64,000 nucleotides of DNA, taken from Parvularcula sp038749595 (GTDB lineage: Bacteria; Pseudomonadota; Alphaproteobacteria; Caulobacterales; Parvularculaceae). Of the stretch, positions 63,513 to 64,000 are shown in pieces. The stretch spans positions 1 to 64,000 of the forward strand of contig JBCDHW010000004.1 of NCBI GenBank assembly GCA_038749595.1, in the 5' to 3' direction. Under the pieces are notes generated by a model that saw only the letters and a list, made by a program, of their open reading frames with translations, ran no database searches and was not told where the DNA came from. Within the stretch, counting starts at the first letter, position 1. Every line of letters starts with the position of its first letter. Position numbers and translations under genes: made by a program.

Positions 63513-64000
63513 GTGGTCCAATTCGATAACGCGCGGCGGTTAGCCGACTCTCTACGTCCTGAAGAGCCTGTCCTGCTCCGTCGGCCGCACGCTGTGCGCC
63601 GGGCGGCTTCGTTTTTTCTCGACCAGTTTCCGGGCTCTATTTTCTATGCCGTCAAGGCAAACCCTGATCCTTGGCTGATCCAGCAGCTTTGGGAAGCGGG
63701 GGTTCGCTGTTTCGATGCTGCGTCGCTGGCGGAAGTGCGCCACGTTCGCGCCGCGCTTCCCAATGCCGCGATTGCTTTCATGCATCCGATTAAGTCGGAG
63801 CGGGCCATTGCCGAAGCCTATTTCGAGCACGGCGTTCGGATCTTCGCTGTCGATTCCCTGCGTGAGCTGACAAAACTCCACACCGCGACGGGGCAGGCGG
63901 ATGATCTCACGATCTGCATTCGTCTTCAGGTCGCTTCGGACCTTGCCAAGATCTCGTTGGCGTCAAAGTTCGGCGCCCGCGAAGCCGACGAAGTCGCACT
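63513..64000 (+). CDS. ornithine/diaminopimelate-type PLP decarboxylase, partial
   Basis: 163 visible residues from a GTG start (GGAGG at 63499-63503); the window ends inside the gene. The fold-type III motif IFYAVKANPDPWLIQQLWEAG carries the PLP-binding Lys, and FDAASLAEVRHV and FMHPIKSERAI follow. This matches the short ornithine/lysine decarboxylases of alphaproteobacteria, which make putrescine or cadaverine. The ATG at 63508 is in another frame and closes quickly. Confidence 0.9.
   Translation, partial: MVQFDNARRLADSLRPEEPVLLRRPHAVRRAASFFLDQFPGSIFYAVKANPDPWLIQQLWEAGVRCFDAASLAEVRHVRAALPNAAIAFMHPIKSERAIAEAYFEHGVRIFAVDSLRELTKLHTATGQADDLTICIRLQVASDLAKISLASKFGAREADEVA

Overview
The window is typical alphaproteobacterial chromosome, rich in G and C and densely coded on both strands. 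Several genes point to a Caulobacterales/Parvularculales-like, probably aquatic, heterotroph: a GapR-family nucleoid protein, a PopZ-type polar organiser, ClpS next to ClpA, a class I polyhydroxyalkanoate (PHA) synthase with a phasin, TonB-dependent receptors and a VPLPA-CTERM-like surface protein. The genus cannot be fixed from the sequence alone. There are no rRNA genes, CRISPR arrays or prophage. Five tRNA genes are present: Arg-ACG, Val-TAC, Thr-TGT, Asn-GTT and Cys-GCA.

Layout. 1-8.1 kb holds large surface or exported proteins: an RTX-type protein cut by the window edge, a secreted propeller-like protein, and a divergent 1550-residue protein that joins a BNR-type propeller, a von Willebrand A domain and a C-terminal outer-membrane barrel. 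8.3-17.7 kb is housekeeping (tRNA-Arg, gapR, a D,D-carboxypeptidase with a SPOR domain, phasin, clpS-clpA) with two unusual secreted or membrane proteins. 17.7-18.4 kb is a small GIY-YIG nuclease gene enclosed by inverted copies of a palindromic repeat. 19-36.8 kb is mainly metabolic: a BamE-like lipoprotein, hpt, guaA, phaC, hom-glpX, pdhA, gltX and pirin. 36.8-43.7 kb is the pbpC/alpha-2-macroglobulin pair. 44.2-52.7 kb is an accessory block: a decayed TonB receptor, two DUF1254/1214-type genes, a SnoaL-like lipoprotein, a Crp/Fnr regulator, an intact TonB receptor, an acyl-CoA synthetase and an IS30 remnant beside tRNA genes. 53.4-59.4 kb is a complete RND efflux operon. 59.8-64 kb carries a Pcm-like methyltransferase, popZ, a PhoD-like phosphatase and the start of an ornithine decarboxylase-family gene.

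How genes work together. Two regulatory circuits can be read directly. (1) In the accessory block, a 16-bp palindrome of Crp geometry (TGCCA-N6-TGGCA) lies exactly 20 nt before a -10-like hexamer at both the receptor gene and the SnoaL-DUF1214 operon, with the Crp/Fnr regulator gene between them. This looks like a small uptake and catabolic regulon. (2) The phasin promoter (TTGACG-N17-TATGTT) is bracketed by two TGCRGTGCAGCA boxes, and the same 12-mer occurs about 105 bp upstream of phaC. This is consistent with PhaR-type control of PHA granule genes. The PHA synthase itself carries a long Lys/Ala-rich, histone H1-like N-terminal tail, suggesting a physical link between granule and nucleoid.
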